64,000 nt of DNA from Rotaria sp. Silwood1 (Eukaryota; Rotifera; Eurotatoria; Philodinida; Philodinidae): contig CAJNOP010000001.1 in NCBI GenBank assembly GCA_905250075.1, positions 7,839,634-7,903,633 of the forward strand, in the 5' to 3' direction. Under the pieces are notes generated by a model, which was not told the DNA's origin, ran no database searches, and was given only the letters and a program-made list of their open reading frames with translations. Positions 51,751 to 64,000 of this stretch are shown in pieces; position 1 is the stretch's first letter, and each line of letters opens with the position of its first letter. The position numbers and the translations under genes were made by a program.

Positions 51751-54700
51751 ATGTCTTCACGTGCAGTACGTAAAACGGCAGGTCATAGAACTGAAGATGA
51801 TCTTGCACAAGTATTACAAAAAGTTGGTATTGATAAACATGATAATGATGATGAATCTGATTTAATAATAACAAGAGTAAATGATCATCGACGAAATGTA
51901 TTTGAAATGTTAGTAGATGAAGATGATGATGAAAAAACAACTATAGATGATGATAATCAATCAAATGATGTTGTACAACAACAATCTACAACATCAAAAA
52001 CAAAACGAAAACGTAAAATAAAAAAAAAAAATAATCAAATTCAAAAAAATGATCAAGTAATTAATGATTGTAAAAGTAATTAAATAATTTAAATATAAAT
52101 AATAATATTTAGAATAATGATGATGATTTTTTGATTGAACCAAATGAATCTCAACAAGAACCAGATTCAATTTCAACAATATCAAAAGAATTATTTTCAA
52201 ATTTACTTTCAGTTGATAATCGTTTTTTAAATCCATTAAATGAAATGAAAAAAAAATTTGGAAGTAGTATTGTTGAACAAATTGAACGTGAAAATAATCT
52301 TACAACTCAATCAGGATCAACTACTGTCTTAGCTCAACGGTAAATAGTAAATATATCGTTTTTATTCATTTTTTAAAAATGAAATCTTTTTTATTTAAAT
52401 TATAGTCGTCGTGCATATCAGATGTTACAACAACGTCCAACAACTCGACTAGCTAAACAAAATGCATTTATAGTTCCTAAATTAGGATGGCCAATATATT
52501 ATAAACTTGGTAAGATGTTGACGAATCAAAATCTGAGTCAAACTTTTTCTTTTGTCATAGTTCGATAGAGCTCGTTGAGCTACCTCCGACAAACAATATG
52601 TTTGTAGTGAAAATTAGGTTAAAAAAAAAAGAAATCAGAAAAGTCATCTGTCATTTGGTTAGATAAATAAAATTATGCATAGTGTTGTTGAAAAAAAACA
52701 TCGATTTTGTTTTTCGATGTGATAGAAAAGCGCCATAAATACAGATTTGTTTTCAGAGATATTGCACATCGAAACTTGAATTCGAAATGAATTGAATATC
52801 ATATTGAGAATTAACAGAAAAATTTGTATCGAACAATATGCTCAATAATTAAAATAAATCTTCATTAAATTTCAAATTTAGAAGAAACACAGGTCATAGC
52901 TTTCGAAAAATGATAGTAAAGGAAATGTGACAAAAAATTGTCTTAAATATTGAGTATATTATTTAATGTAGATTTTTCTGTTGATTCTAAATATAATATT
53001 CAAAATGAAGCTTTGATGGTCAAAATAGATTTGTTCAAAAAGTATTTATAGATTTTTTTTTTCTTAATCATATGGCGAGTAAAATAAAAAAAAAAGCTGT
53101 TAATGTGCAATCATCACAGGATTAAAATATGAAATACGATGCAGCTGCACTTGTCAATTGTAGAGAGATTGTTTTTTTTTTTTCTTTTCTATCTATTTTA
53201 TGATACATTTCTTCATCATCCTTTTTATTTAATTCTACAGAGATGCAATAAACAAGTAGTTCATAAATTATAGTGTGACTTTATTGATATACAGTCTAAG
53301 ACCATATATCAACAATATCTGTCATGATCTGTGCGAAGGTACGAATTTTACTCTGCATACATCAACACAGTTGAGATCGTATTTCATAAAAGTTCGGACA
53401 AATATAAAGATTACGAAGACTTGGTTTGTTTTGACGGATATAGGCTTCTCTGATTGTTTAAATCTATGGCAAAAATATCATTTAACTATGCCAAAAGGTA
53501 CATTTTTAGAGATAAATCGGAAAGCTTTATCCAATCATGAAAAAACAAATATATGTCAAAGAAAAAGATTGCTAAAACTTCTGATTACAGAAACGTTATG
53601 TTTTTCTAATTGAATAAAACATTATTTTTTTGTAAAATAGGTTTATCAATGAAACCATCATCTCCTTTGTCTGAAACAACATTAATGAATGGAAATTATT
53701 TTCAATTTGAATATGACAAAGATTATCAACGATTAGAAATTCAATTTTTTGATTCTGTTGATGGTCATAATCTACAAGGAATTATGGTTTGTTTTGAATT
53801 TCTTCTTAGTAAAAAAAAAATAAAATACACATTAATCTTGAACTAAATATTAAATAGGATATTCTTCGTCAATATCCATATCATATTAATGCACTTCTTC
53901 ATTTAAGTGATGTCAGTCGAATGCAAGATGATACACCAACAGCTGTTGATCTGATTGGTATAATAATAACGATTTGTTTTGTTTTTTTTTTTTTTTTTAA
54001 TACAAAAAAAAAAAAATCATGTCTATTTCTATTAAAATAGAACGTGCTTTATATAGTTTTCAACAATCATTTCATCCACTTTTTTCAATAATACGTGGTG
54101 AATGTCGTCTAGAATATCGAATACAAGCAAATCGATCTTTTTTTATTTGTTTATTTAAACATATAATTTATATTGGTGAACGAGGTTGTTCAAGAACAGC
54201 ATTAGAATTTTGTAAAGTACTTTTAAGGTAAAATTTAAATTATTGATCAATTAAAATACAAAAAAACAAAACGAAACATTTCGTTTTTTTTTTTTTTCTC
54301 ATTGAATTTATTCAGTCTCGATCCAATTGATGATCCACTTGCAATTCTTCTTCTTCTTGATTATTATGCAATACGTTCTGAAGAATATAATTATTTAATA
54401 CATTTTTATACTGAACAAAATCAACGTTTAAATCTTGATGGTTTACCAAATTTTGCTTATTCAATAGCACTTGCATATTTTCATTTATCATTATTTGATA
54501 AAGCAAATGAAATTTTACAAAATGCTCTAATTCGTTTTCCATCTATACTTAAATATTTACTTGATAAATTATCAATAAAACCCGATAGAACAGTAGAAAA
54601 ATGTCGATATTTTTTTGATAGTGAAAAATATGAAACAAATGCACTTAAATGTGTACAACAATTATATATTGTAAGAATGTCACATGAATGGAAAGAAAAA

Positions 54701-56749
54701 AATGAATTGGAATTTTTAAAAAATAATGTTAATCAAGTTATACATATTATTGAACAAAATCAAGATTCAAGAATTGCTAATTATACAAAATTGTAAATAT
54801 TGAATTTTATACATATGAAAAAATAATAATAATAAAATAAATTTTATTCGATTTTAGACGAGAAACATGTTATCGTAGAACACCAATTAATGTTTGTCGA
54901 CATATTATTTTATCAGAATCAAATGAAATACGAGGATTTTTACCTAATGTAAATATTTGTAAGAAAATTAAAAATTAGTGTAAGTTTTTTTTTTTTTAAT
55001 TGATATAGGATATGGAAAATGATGGTAGATTTTATAACGTTGATCCATTTCCTCCAAATGATTCAATTGCTAGTTTTCAAAGACCGGAAAGGTAAATTTC
55101 AATTATTTTTCTTATTTTTATTTTATTTCAGAATATGAAGTAAGAGGTACAATAGTTATTCTATTTATCATTATTTTTTTTATCTATAGTTTTTAACTTT
55201 GAATAGAAAAAATTTAGACAAAGATTAAATTAAGTACATAGGATGTTCAAAAAACAAACACACTAGCTTATTGTAGAGTAGAGTGACGATATGGCATTTA
55301 TTTCAAGACCACCTTAGAAGCTTTGATGGAATCTCAAAAAGTTAAAGATCATTTTCATTTTTGAAGGTCGATTTTTCAAACCAATATTGATGCATATACA
55401 GTAGCGGTTAATAAAAACAATACTTTATCATTCATTAAGATTTCCAAAAAAAGCTTCTTGTTTCTAAGCTGAATAATAAAATATTGTTGATAAATCTCGA
55501 TATGATCAAAATATCATTAAGCATGGCAAATATATATTGATCTGACTTTTGTCACATATAATTAATGATGTAACATACCATCGTAGTTCAATTAAAATAC
55601 TCATAGTATTTCCTATTTGTCGAATTACAGTTTAACAATCTTCAATAGTTAAATGCTCAACAGTGTGAATATCTCGAATCACGATCAATAGTTTGACTCT
55701 TGCCATTTATTATTTAAAAAAATAACCAATAAAAACTGTAGTAAACGATAAAATACAATCATCAGAAACTGCCATCATCTATTCATCAATATGTGTTTAC
55801 AAGTGACCTTCTAGAACAAAGAAATTTTCTCATTAAACAATCCATAACTGTTTTGATTTTTCATCAGTGCCTTTAGGTGTTTCCTTGAAACTAATTGCCA
55901 TATCATCACATATATCAGCATTTTCTGTTATTTTGCAATAAAACCAATCCAAAAACTTTATAAACGTCCGACGTAAAGAAGTTTTCTTCATTGTTCTGAA
56001 TGAAATATCGATTTGAGTAAAATACTAAGTATGGATGATTCATTCATGTACTCATTATGAATATGAAATAGTCTACACGGAGAACACGCACATATACATA
56101 TGGATATTGCTAATTATAAGATATATGTTGAAGTAAATTATTTCATATTGAATTTTTCATAACGAGACCAATAATCAACATTTCAAACAATATTAATGCA
56201 CGATACAATTCTTAATCATATTTTAGAATTGTATGCAGAATCTCTGAAATTGAATTGAAATTTCAATCGTTAATTTCTCGATGTAGACTATGAATTATTG
56301 ATATAAACATTAATTTGTTCATTTTTTCTATGCTATCTTACATTTTGTATCGAACAATAAAAAACTAAATTAATTTCATAATTGATATTTTAGACCGTCT
56401 ATGCAAATTAATAGTTCATACAATGGAATTGGCATGCTTCTTCGTTCGTTACTACCAAATTTTAATTTGGAAGTAGGAAAAAAAGAAAATAAACTATACT
56501 GAGTTGCTCATTTAAAAAAATTTTTTTTTTTCAACTTTCAAGAATTTTCTTGTGGCTCCTGATGCTCAAGCTGGTGCTGTTGGTGGTGGTGGTGGTGCAG
56601 AAGAAAATGATGCTGGCATGTTACAAGCTCTACAAGAAAGTATTCGTGATTTCATACGTGATATCGGTTTAACTAATACTGGTGAAGATCAACTTCAACA
56701 ACCTCCAGTCGATGATGATAATGATGAAAATAATAATGAATTTGATTGA
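51751..56749 (+). CDS. TCF25: TCF25 (Nulp1/Rqc1), ribosome quality control factor
   Basis: Eleven exons: 51751-52056, 52113-52339, 52406-52509, 53641-53786, 53858-53957, 54041-54227, 54316-54792, 54858-54948, 55009-55091, 56394-56472, 56543-56749, 668 residues (human 676). The N-terminus begins MSSRAVRK and carries acidic and Lys-rich disorder as in the family. Conserved blocks include WPIYYKLGLSMKP, ERALYSFQQSFHPLF, NRSFFICLFKHI, ERGCSRTALEFCK, LDPIDDPLAILLLLDYYA, LPNFAYSIALAYFHLS, RHIILSE, DPFPPNDSIASFQRPER and LLRSLLPNFNLE. Yeast Rqc1 acts with Ltn1 in ubiquitination of stalled nascent chains on 60S subunits. The last exon is Gly/acidic-rich. Introns 3 (1131 nt) and 9 (1302 nt) are far longer than the rest. 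Confidence 0.95.
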
Positions 56750-57020
56750 ATTATGGTTGTTTATAAAAAAAAAATATATAATTAAGAAAGAAAAAAAAAG
56801 AAACAAACTATTTTAACCGCATATAAGAACGAGATAAGAAAACTCGAACGAAATCATTTTTTCGAATATAACCGAGTTGAAAAGTTAGTTGAATATGTAG
56901 TAGAATGAGGCCAAAATTTGTACATGAATCAAATCGATTTACAAGTTGAGAAAGAACGTCAGCAAAGATCAGGCGACTAAGCCTAGAAAGAATTTCATTA
57001 AGTATAGTTTTTTTTTTAAA

Positions 57021-57555
57021 CTATTGCCAACAATTAGATAAATTATTGCTACCTAATTGCATTTGAACAAATGCTATGAGGAATTCGTCGAATGTCAAAA
57101 CGCCTATTAAAATAAACAAAATACGATGTATTAATAAGTTTTTTCTTGTTTTCCTCTTTCTCTTACCGTTACGATCAGTATCGAACATCAAAAACGCACC
57201 TATTAATAATCGTCAAAGATCAGAGAAACAGCAACTATAAACAAAAAAACAAAAAACAATACAAAACAAAACGTACGCTCAGCATCCATATCTAAATTAT
57301 ATATATTCGCACATGGATTTGTTTCAAGATAAGCCATTTTGAATGCATTAATTTTCATTCTATATTTCAATAAAAAACAAATTTTGTTTTAAACGAAAAC
57401 ATGTTTTATTTTCGTTACTTTCCACTTTTGCCTGCTCGATCCATAAATGCATCATAGACTTGTTGAATAACAAATGGTTGTAACATAGTCCTTTGACTAT
57501 AAAGTTGTATGTCTTTATTTGATAAACTTGGATTTTTACTTAACCTTTTGCCCAT
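57021..57555 (-). CDS. Short neuronal calcium sensor-like protein
   Basis: Four exons: 57555-57419, 57359-57277, 57199-57167, 57103-57021, 111 residues; all exons are too short to stand out as long frames. It begins MGKRLSKNPSLS, an N-myristoylation context like that of NCS-1 (MGKSNSK). A degenerate first EF-hand is followed by KMKINAFKMAYLETNPCANI, then a canonical loop DTDRNGVLTFDE and FLIAFVQMQLGS, in the order seen in the N-terminal half of recoverin/NCS proteins. The stop then comes about 80 residues early, so EF3 and EF4 are absent. No downstream exon continues the fold in the 271 bp before TCF25 ends. It is either a genuine half-size sensor or a truncated gene. AP-3 sigma starts 244 bp away, head-to-head. 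Confidence 0.68.
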
Positions 57556-57799
57556 TTCCTTTGCCCTTTAGTCTGTTATTTTTTCTTTCAAATGAATATG
57601 AAACTATTCATTACGTATGTTTCGCTTCAAAGAACATGTAATTAATATTTATTTATTGATGACCTTGATGTTTATGAAGGCTTATTTTTGTTAATAGAGA
57701 AAGAACTAAAAAAACTGTACATATGTCAATTTCAATTTTTTTTCAGATTATTTTTTTCAAAAATTCATAAAAGAATAATAATATGTTTAGATAAAAATA
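57556..57799. promoter_or_regulatory. Probable bidirectional promoter
   Basis: 244 bp between the start codons of the NCS-like gene (-) and AP-3 sigma (+). No motif identified; the role is inferred from position. Confidence 0.35.
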
Positions 57800-58436
57800 A
57801 TGATAAAAGCAATACTTGTATTTAATAACTCGGCTAAACCACGGTTAATAAAATTTTTTGAACATTATTCAGAAGAAATTCAACAGCAAATTGTTCGAGA
57901 AACTTTTCAATTAGTATCAAAACGTGATGAAAATGTTTGTAATTTTCTTGAAAGTGGATCATTAATTGGTGGAAATGATTATCGTTTAATATATCGACAT
58001 TATGCAACATTATATTTTGTATTTTGTGTTGATAGTTCAGAAAGTGAATTAGGTATATTGGATTTAATACAAGTTTTTGTTGAAACACTTGATAAATGTT
58101 TCGAAGTAAAATATTTTCTTTGTTTTTTTTTGTATCGAAAATTAATTTAAATTTGTCTCTTTTTTTTTTTTTTAGAATGTCTGTGAACTTGATCTTATTT
58201 TTCATGTAGATAAAGTTCATTATATTTTACAAGAATTATGTCTTGGTGGTATGGTATTAGAAACAAATATGAATGAAATAATTGCACGAATTGATGAACA
58301 ATCAAAATTAGAAAAACAAGAAGCTGGAATTACAGCAGCACCAACAAAAGCAATGACAGCATTAAAAGAAATGAATTTACCACAAAAAATTAAAGATATT
58401 AAATTGCCTGATCTTAATCTTAATTTACGTTTCTGA
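57800..58436 (+). CDS. AP3S: AP-3 adaptor complex sigma subunit
   Basis: Two exons, 57800-58105 and 58176-58436, 188 residues (human AP3S1 193). It begins MIKAILVFNNSAKPRLIKFF and keeps the sigma-family core IYRHYATLYFVFCVDSSES, LGILDLIQVFVETLDKCFE and NVCELDLIFHVDKVHYILQE, then LGGMVLETNMNEI. The tail (PTKAMTALKEMNLPQKIKDI) matches the AP-3 sigma extension that other sigma adaptins lack. AP-3 carries cargo from endosomes to lysosomes and lysosome-related organelles. No defects seen; AP3S1 and AP3S2 cannot be told apart in an invertebrate. Confidence 0.95.
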
Positions 58437-61272
58437 TTATTATAATCTTTTATTTATTGTTGCATATTTTATGTAGACAAAAAAAAAAAAAAAAAATCAA
58501 AATATGAAACAACTTCTTACAAACTTCTAATATCTAATGAATAGTATTATCGATAGATCTTTTTTATTTTTGATTTGATTTCAGAAATAAGAAATGAATT
58601 AAAAAAAATAATCAAATCTAACTTCAATTATCAGGTGTTTCTATCAATAAATCAAAGTCTGAAAATAAATTCTCGACTATTATATGTATATCTAACATTT
58701 CTACTCGGTAATATCGATATAACAAAACATATGATTATCAAATTACAAAATATGATCTAATCATTAATTATTAATAACGGTCGACATGAACAATGGAGAT
58801 TAAATAATTAATATCTGCTATAGTTATATATATATATTTAAATTCTATCTGTTAGAATAAAGAATTATATTTACCAGTATTGATTATAGACAAGTAATTT
58901 CTTTTATCATAACATTTTCTTCGTCATTCTTTGTAAAAAGTTTTGATAAAATTATTTATCAAAGAAAATTGAAATAAATGATTTGATATTTCGTTTTTGT
59001 TCTACTTTTATTACCATCTTTTGTAATCAATCAAAACTTTTCTACTATGCTAGTAGCTTCATCAACATTGTGCTAATTAAATCTATCATTAGTGATTTTT
59101 TAATTCAATGATACTGAAACAAAACCTTATATAGATATACCTTGTTGACTTGCTAATGATATGAATCTTTTTACATGTGAAATATTGCCAAATGTTAAAA
59201 TGTTTGATAGAGCTATGGCTAGTAGATATACATCATATGATGATCGAATGTCAATGCATGATCTTTTTTAAATTTCTTTTCCTATTAATCAAAACATGTG
59301 ATTAGCACATAAAGTAAAATGATACAGTTCAGTTTATTGGGATATGATTAATATTTGAACTAATTTTATTGTTAAATTATTGAATAGAATGACTTGATAA
59401 CTACAGACAGTATTAGTACGTATGATAATACTTCAAAACAATCTTCATCAACGAATAATAGCTGTAATAGTAATTACTAAAATAAATCAAATTCCAAAAA
59501 CTAGTTTATTTGATATTCAATTAGCTAATATTCAAGATACTTCTGCAAGCTTTTCATCATAATAATCATAGAAACAAATAAATTAAGAATTAGCAAGAAT
59601 TGACTTGTGTTGTTTTTTCATTTGTATAGATCAAAATGTTCATCTTGCTACATAACAACGTACAACAGTAATTCTCAGTCATCTTCTAATGCTAAATTGA
59701 ATTAGAGAGTAGTGAATCTAGTTGAAATATGTTAGACCGCTGACAATATAGTGCCGAATATAAAAAATATTTCGTAATGCCGAATGGATTTGAAAAATTA
59801 TCAAAATTTCTTTAAAAAAAAATTACTTCAACACTTCTTATTCGTGCTCGAAATGTAACTGCTTTTGTTTGTAATAAATTAATTAATATGATTTTCTCTT
59901 CACCCACAATAACATTCACATTCTTAAGATATTTTTTCCATCGATTTTCCTACGGCCAACTGATGCAATTTCTGATGTACCCAATCGAGCTCATTGATGA
60001 AACAATTTTTGTACCGTCAATTTCTATTTGATGTAAGCAAGAGAAAATGATCTTTGATTTAAATAGTATCTTGATATTTGTTTTCAAGGATAAATATTGA
60101 TCAAAAAAATTTTGCTGTATTAAATAATTCATTATTTTATTCAATTCAACAAACATTTATGAATTGACAATAAAAATCAAGAATGATAGAATTCGATTAA
60201 ACTATGTTACATACAACTTCTATGATTGGTAAAGCTTCCGTTATAGATAGTGCAGCAGATATTGATCTCCGTTTTCTTATTAAAAAAAGCTTTAATACAT
60301 GTAATGATTTTCAAAGATGTTTGTCTTTTTGATAAGGAAAATCTTAATTATCATCTTTATCTTGAAACATCTATTGAATAAAATAACGATGCTATTATTA
60401 GAAAAATATAAAATTTATTTCCATTCAAAGAAATCTATACGGCAATCAATTTTCGTATTACTGATTCTCATTTAGTTTGTCGTATATCTCTTGATTTAAC
60501 AATATCAATATTATTAAATATCTGTTTTATCTTGAATATTGTTCATAATGAAACAATATCTATCTGTTGTTTGAAAACAAATGATAATCATGAATTTTTA
60601 GTTTTATTCATTTATAATTAGTTTACTGTACTATGAATCGACAATTAAATACGGTTAGTCATGTTTGTTAATTAACCAAGTATATCAACATACTTTGCTT
60701 AGATAACAAAAACAAACAGCATTTTTATTGGCTATGCGTTCTCCAATGTTTATAACTGTATTTTTATCTGTTATTGGGTTGACATAATCTTTGAAATGCT
60801 AATTTATTGTTCTAATTAATGTGAATTTTAAGAAACTTTATTTGATAATTTTATTTTATATAGAATTGGAAATTTATGATCTATAAGTGTTTTTAATCAT
60901 AAACATAAAACTTCATATCAGCTGCTCAAACCTATTCAATACAAAAAAAGCCTAAGATAACATAGCTTCAATAACAGAAATGAAAATAGCGATACTCGGT
61001 CCAATGTTCAAAGATTTGTTTTTTCTTTTTTTTTCACATAAAATTCTAAATTGTTTATCAGAAACAAAATCATATCTGCATGAAAAATTCATTATAGAGC
61101 ATACAAAAATGTCGAATTATATTTATCTTTGTATTATTTAATATACATATGATTCGATTTTTAACCAATTTATTTTTGAAATTGTTTATATAATTATTTA
61201 TTTATCGATGACGAATATTGAAGACAGAGAAAAAAAAGGAACATTCGCCCACTCTTTCAAAATATTCAATGA
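58437..61272. other. Gene-free region with possible decayed coding fragments
   Basis: No intact gene. Between about 59150 and 60640 the plus strand has several short open stretches of protein-like composition (for example from 59161 MNLFTCEILPNVKMFDRAMA, and from 60204 MLHTTSMIGKASVIDSAAD) interrupted by stops. I cannot assign a family; they may be a decayed gene or chance. Confidence 0.35.
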
Positions 61273-62015
61273 TCAAATATGTGCCAGATCATCATGTCCA
61301 TCAGAATCCGAGCCTGATACAACTTGTCGCCGATCATTACGTGCACCTTTGCCTGTCTCTTTTCTACTACCTAATAAGTTTCCTGCATTCAAATTTCCAG
61401 TTTTTTTTGGCATTCGATTTGGATTATAATATTCGTTGCCATCTTCTTCCTCATCATTTGATTCTTCTTCCGATGGACTTTCATGATTTCTTGTTCGACC
61501 ATTTGTATTCCTTGGTAGTCCATTTTCTTCATCGTCTGATTCTACGTCATTATAACGTTCATCGAATACGACATCATCTAAACCATCGGTATTATTTGTT
61601 GATGTTTCAGTTATATTGATATTTTCAGGAATTTCATGCATACGTTTTAATTCACGAGCTTCATCAGCTAAGAAAAACAAAAATCTTTTCATTTATTTAT
61701 TCAACTGAATATCTTACCGAGATATCTCATAATAACATCAGCTTTATCATCTTGATAATCTCGTAATCCAACAAGAATAACATCTCCTTGATTGATCCAT
61801 TGTTTTTTGCGTAATTTACCACGAATATGACATAAACGTTTTTTCCCACCTGCAATATCGAAACAGAATGCTTCCAAATGACCATTACCCAAAATACGTG
61901 TAACTTGGGCATAAGATTGACCTTCTTCTTTAAGTATTAATTCCCGTTTGACATCATCATTTTCATTTTTACCACGACGACGATTTTTACCACCTTTTCC
62001 TTTATTTTTCGGCAT
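61273..62015 (-). CDS. EIF1A: eIF1A with a long acidic C-terminal tail
   Basis: Two exons, 62015-61718 and 61667-61273, 230 residues against 144 in human. The first 100 residues are close to human eIF1[59 protein letters not shown] and [20 protein letters not shown], covering the OB fold that sits in the ribosomal A site during start-codon scanning. The helical [15 protein letters not shown] follows as usual. After that the family normally ends in a short acidic tail; here it runs about 85 residues longer with acidic clusters ([19 protein letters not shown]) and a basic Gly/Asn-rich segment before the end at GHDDLAHI. The frame is open throughout and the intron joins in phase. Confidence 0.95.
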
Positions 62016-64000
62016 TGTCCTTTTTTGAAGATTTACACTAAATGTGTGACGTTAAGTTCAAGAAAAGTTTCGATATTTATATGAAAGTACGATAAGAAGC
62101 TTGGAATCTAGAAGACGAAGAAAGAAATGACGTAAGAATTTTTCTTAATAATGAGGCACTCATGAATAAAAGAGAAAAACAATCAACAAACTATCCAGAC
62201 GGCTGATTCTTACAGCCAATTAATTAAACATCATCAATAGATGTAGGTGCTTACCAATTGATAATACTCAATAGATGTCGTAATGATTTTCATTAAAAAT
62301 CAGCTTTTTTTTTTGTTATTTTTGCTCATTATAGATTCCATTATATCATTTAGAATTCATTTCTAATATGAATTTTCCCACGAACAATTAGCACATAAGG
62401 GATTTTGTACTCAAGTTGTCTATTTTTTTCAAACATACAGAGCATTTCCGAGCAAGATATCAACACTAAAACTATGTCGAATAATAGTATTAGTATTAAA
62501 TTAAACACAACAAAGACTATGATTTACGTATTCATTGATAAATCGATGCATTATTAATCTTCAACTATTAAAATACATTTTTTATGAATGTCAAAACAAA
62601 ATAAATCTTACTGTGTATGGTTTCAATAATTGTAAAATCAATGATCGAATTTTATTTGATTATTTCTTGCATTTTTTATGTTGATTTGAATAAATACAAA
62701 AAATAACTCCAAAGTACGAAGAATATGCCAATAAAAACAAACCGGCATGAATTCTAATATACGACGTAAGAATATGTGAGCTATTTATCTTTTACAATAA
62801 GTTTGAAGTGTTCCTTTTGGAAAAATATTTCTATTTACTTATCTACATTCGCAACTAATTGGAACGTATCTGTCCTCTAGTAGACAATAGATAGAAGATA
62901 TAATAGTTATTCGACGATATTTCGATCTATTCTCAATTATTGTAAATTTCAAATTCTTTTTTGACTAAGATGTTTTCTAATTTCGGATAAATATCGACTA
63001 GTTGTCTATCAGAAACTATCTGTGTTTAAAAATGGGAGTCAATGAATAGATGTATCATATTTCAAGCAATATGATTTGTACCTTAACATGGCATATTATG
63101 CCAAATTCCATCGTTATAGATCATGCTATTTCTTGCAGAGTATTTATAATTAACGCTAATATAATCAGAAAAATAGTTTCATCAATCAGCATAGGGTCGC
63201 CCTAATCACAAGACGATGGATGATAGGGCAGTGCTCTATGATCTGGTGTGAAATCGATGCAAAATAGAAATAATGATGGTAATTATTACGCTTTTATTTC
63301 TTCTAGTGGTAGAGCGGCGCCAACCTAGATCATTCTTCGGTACGCGATTAGATAACAAGAACACCCCATGTGTTCTATTGCGATCGAATTGTGATAGCGC
63401 TGTAACTTGTGATTGTGAAAAAATGCGATGCAATTACGAGTAGTCATGGTAAAAAGTCACAGTTACGCGTAATTGCATTCCAACTTTTCGCAGCTACGGC
63501 GTAACCGCGTCATAGTGGCTAAAAGAGACGATGTGAGTGAGATTTTCATTTTATTCATCATTTTTATTGTGAGTTACTTAAAAATTTACAAGCTATAAAA
63601 AAATTTAAAAAAATAAGAAAAAACCAAAAAAAAAATAATCACTATCAATAAAAATTTTTAAAAAGTAATAAAAATCATAAAAGATATTAATAATAATAGA
63701 ATTTTGATCTCGGATTCAGACTCGTAACTCCCGAAAACCACTAGGTCTCCTGTTTGGTTTAAAAAGAGGAACATTTAAAATATACATTCTATCTGTTGTA
63801 GTAGAATAAACTATGAACGAAAATATCACCAGGACTTCTTTTCATACGGTCCCTCTGTGACTAAGTTGTAGCGCTAGAGAGTGTGACCATTTTTGAGTAA
63901 GAAAGAACCACTTATAGTTGGTTAATATCAGATAGAGTGAATTGTACGATGCAAATAATGCAACGCGCTTCTGTTTATCTATTTTGCGGTTGTTATAAAA
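62016..64000. other. Intergenic, minor inverted repeat only
   Basis: 2 kb upstream of eIF1A. The only structure noticed is an 11-bp inverted repeat (ATGCAATTACG at 63428-63438 and its complement at 63468-63478). No gene or RNA supported. Confidence 0.45.

Noticed and set aside
53275-53613. 112-codon frame inside TCF25 intron 3
   Set aside because: It starts at GTG, matches no family I know, and lies within an intron whose flanking exons join exactly as in TCF25.
55850-56000. 57-codon minus-strand ATG frame in TCF25 intron 9
   Set aside because: Short, no family resemblance and no supporting splice partners; could be a transposon scrap but not supportable.
63300-63400. tRNA-like D-arm (TAGTGGTAGAGCGG) near the right end
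   Set aside because: Only the A-box-like part is convincing; no cloverleaf with a proper anticodon stem or GTTCRANNC T-arm at the right spacing.
63428-63478. 11-bp inverted repeat with a 29-nt loop
   Set aside because: Too short and isolated to call an element or terminator in a eukaryotic genome.

Overview
This window looks like gene-dense nuclear DNA from a small, AT-rich animal genome. Genes lie on both strands and are cut by many very short introns (mostly about 45-80 nt, GT...AG). The gene set is animal: UBE3B, a Shaker-type Kv channel, an Ig-superfamily protein, FAM174, a TULA-type phosphatase. Tiny introns, a membrane-anchored NHL-repeat protein and degenerate TGTGGG-like tracts (TGTGGG is the telomere repeat reported for Adineta vaga) suggest a bdelloid rotifer. 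That assignment is an inference. Gene models were spliced by hand from reading frame, splice signals and family resemblance; all complete models keep phase from start to stop.

Layout, 1-15 kb: 5' part of a PRC1/MAP65-like gene (-), secreted three-Ig protein (-), TULA/UBASH3-like histidine phosphatase (+), Arf-like GTPase (-) head-to-head with an EF-hand protein (+), NHL-repeat membrane protein (+), and a conserved protein I cannot name (-). 15-24 kb: complete 24-exon UBE3B HECT ubiquitin ligase (+), whose long introns hold a terminal-inverted-repeat element with a tRNA-like relic and a Helitron-like element with an internal minisatellite. 24-31.8 kb: intergenic DNA with degenerate telomere-like tracts, an atypical Kv channel (-), and a near-perfect 246-bp palindrome. 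31.8-40 kb: ARPC2, a FAM174-like membrane protein and cytosolic acetyl-CoA acetyltransferase (all +). 40-44 kb: gene-free. 44-58.5 kb: BRE1/RNF20-40 (-), a small SPATA2-like protein (+), TCF25/Rqc1 (+), a short neuronal-calcium-sensor-like gene (-) and AP-3 sigma (+). 58.5-64 kb: mostly gene-free apart from eIF1A with a long acidic tail (-).

Most genes are unrelated housekeeping genes, not an operon. Several pairs sit head-to-head with 240-420 bp between start codons (GTPase/EF-hand, unnamed protein/UBE3B, BRE1/SPATA2-like, NCS-like/AP-3 sigma), which suggests shared bidirectional promoters. The best leads are the Kv channel with an altered filter (TIGYSD) and depleted S4 charge, the Arf-like protein lacking the catalytic Gln, the two-EF-hand NCS relative, and the Helitron, palindrome and TIR elements.
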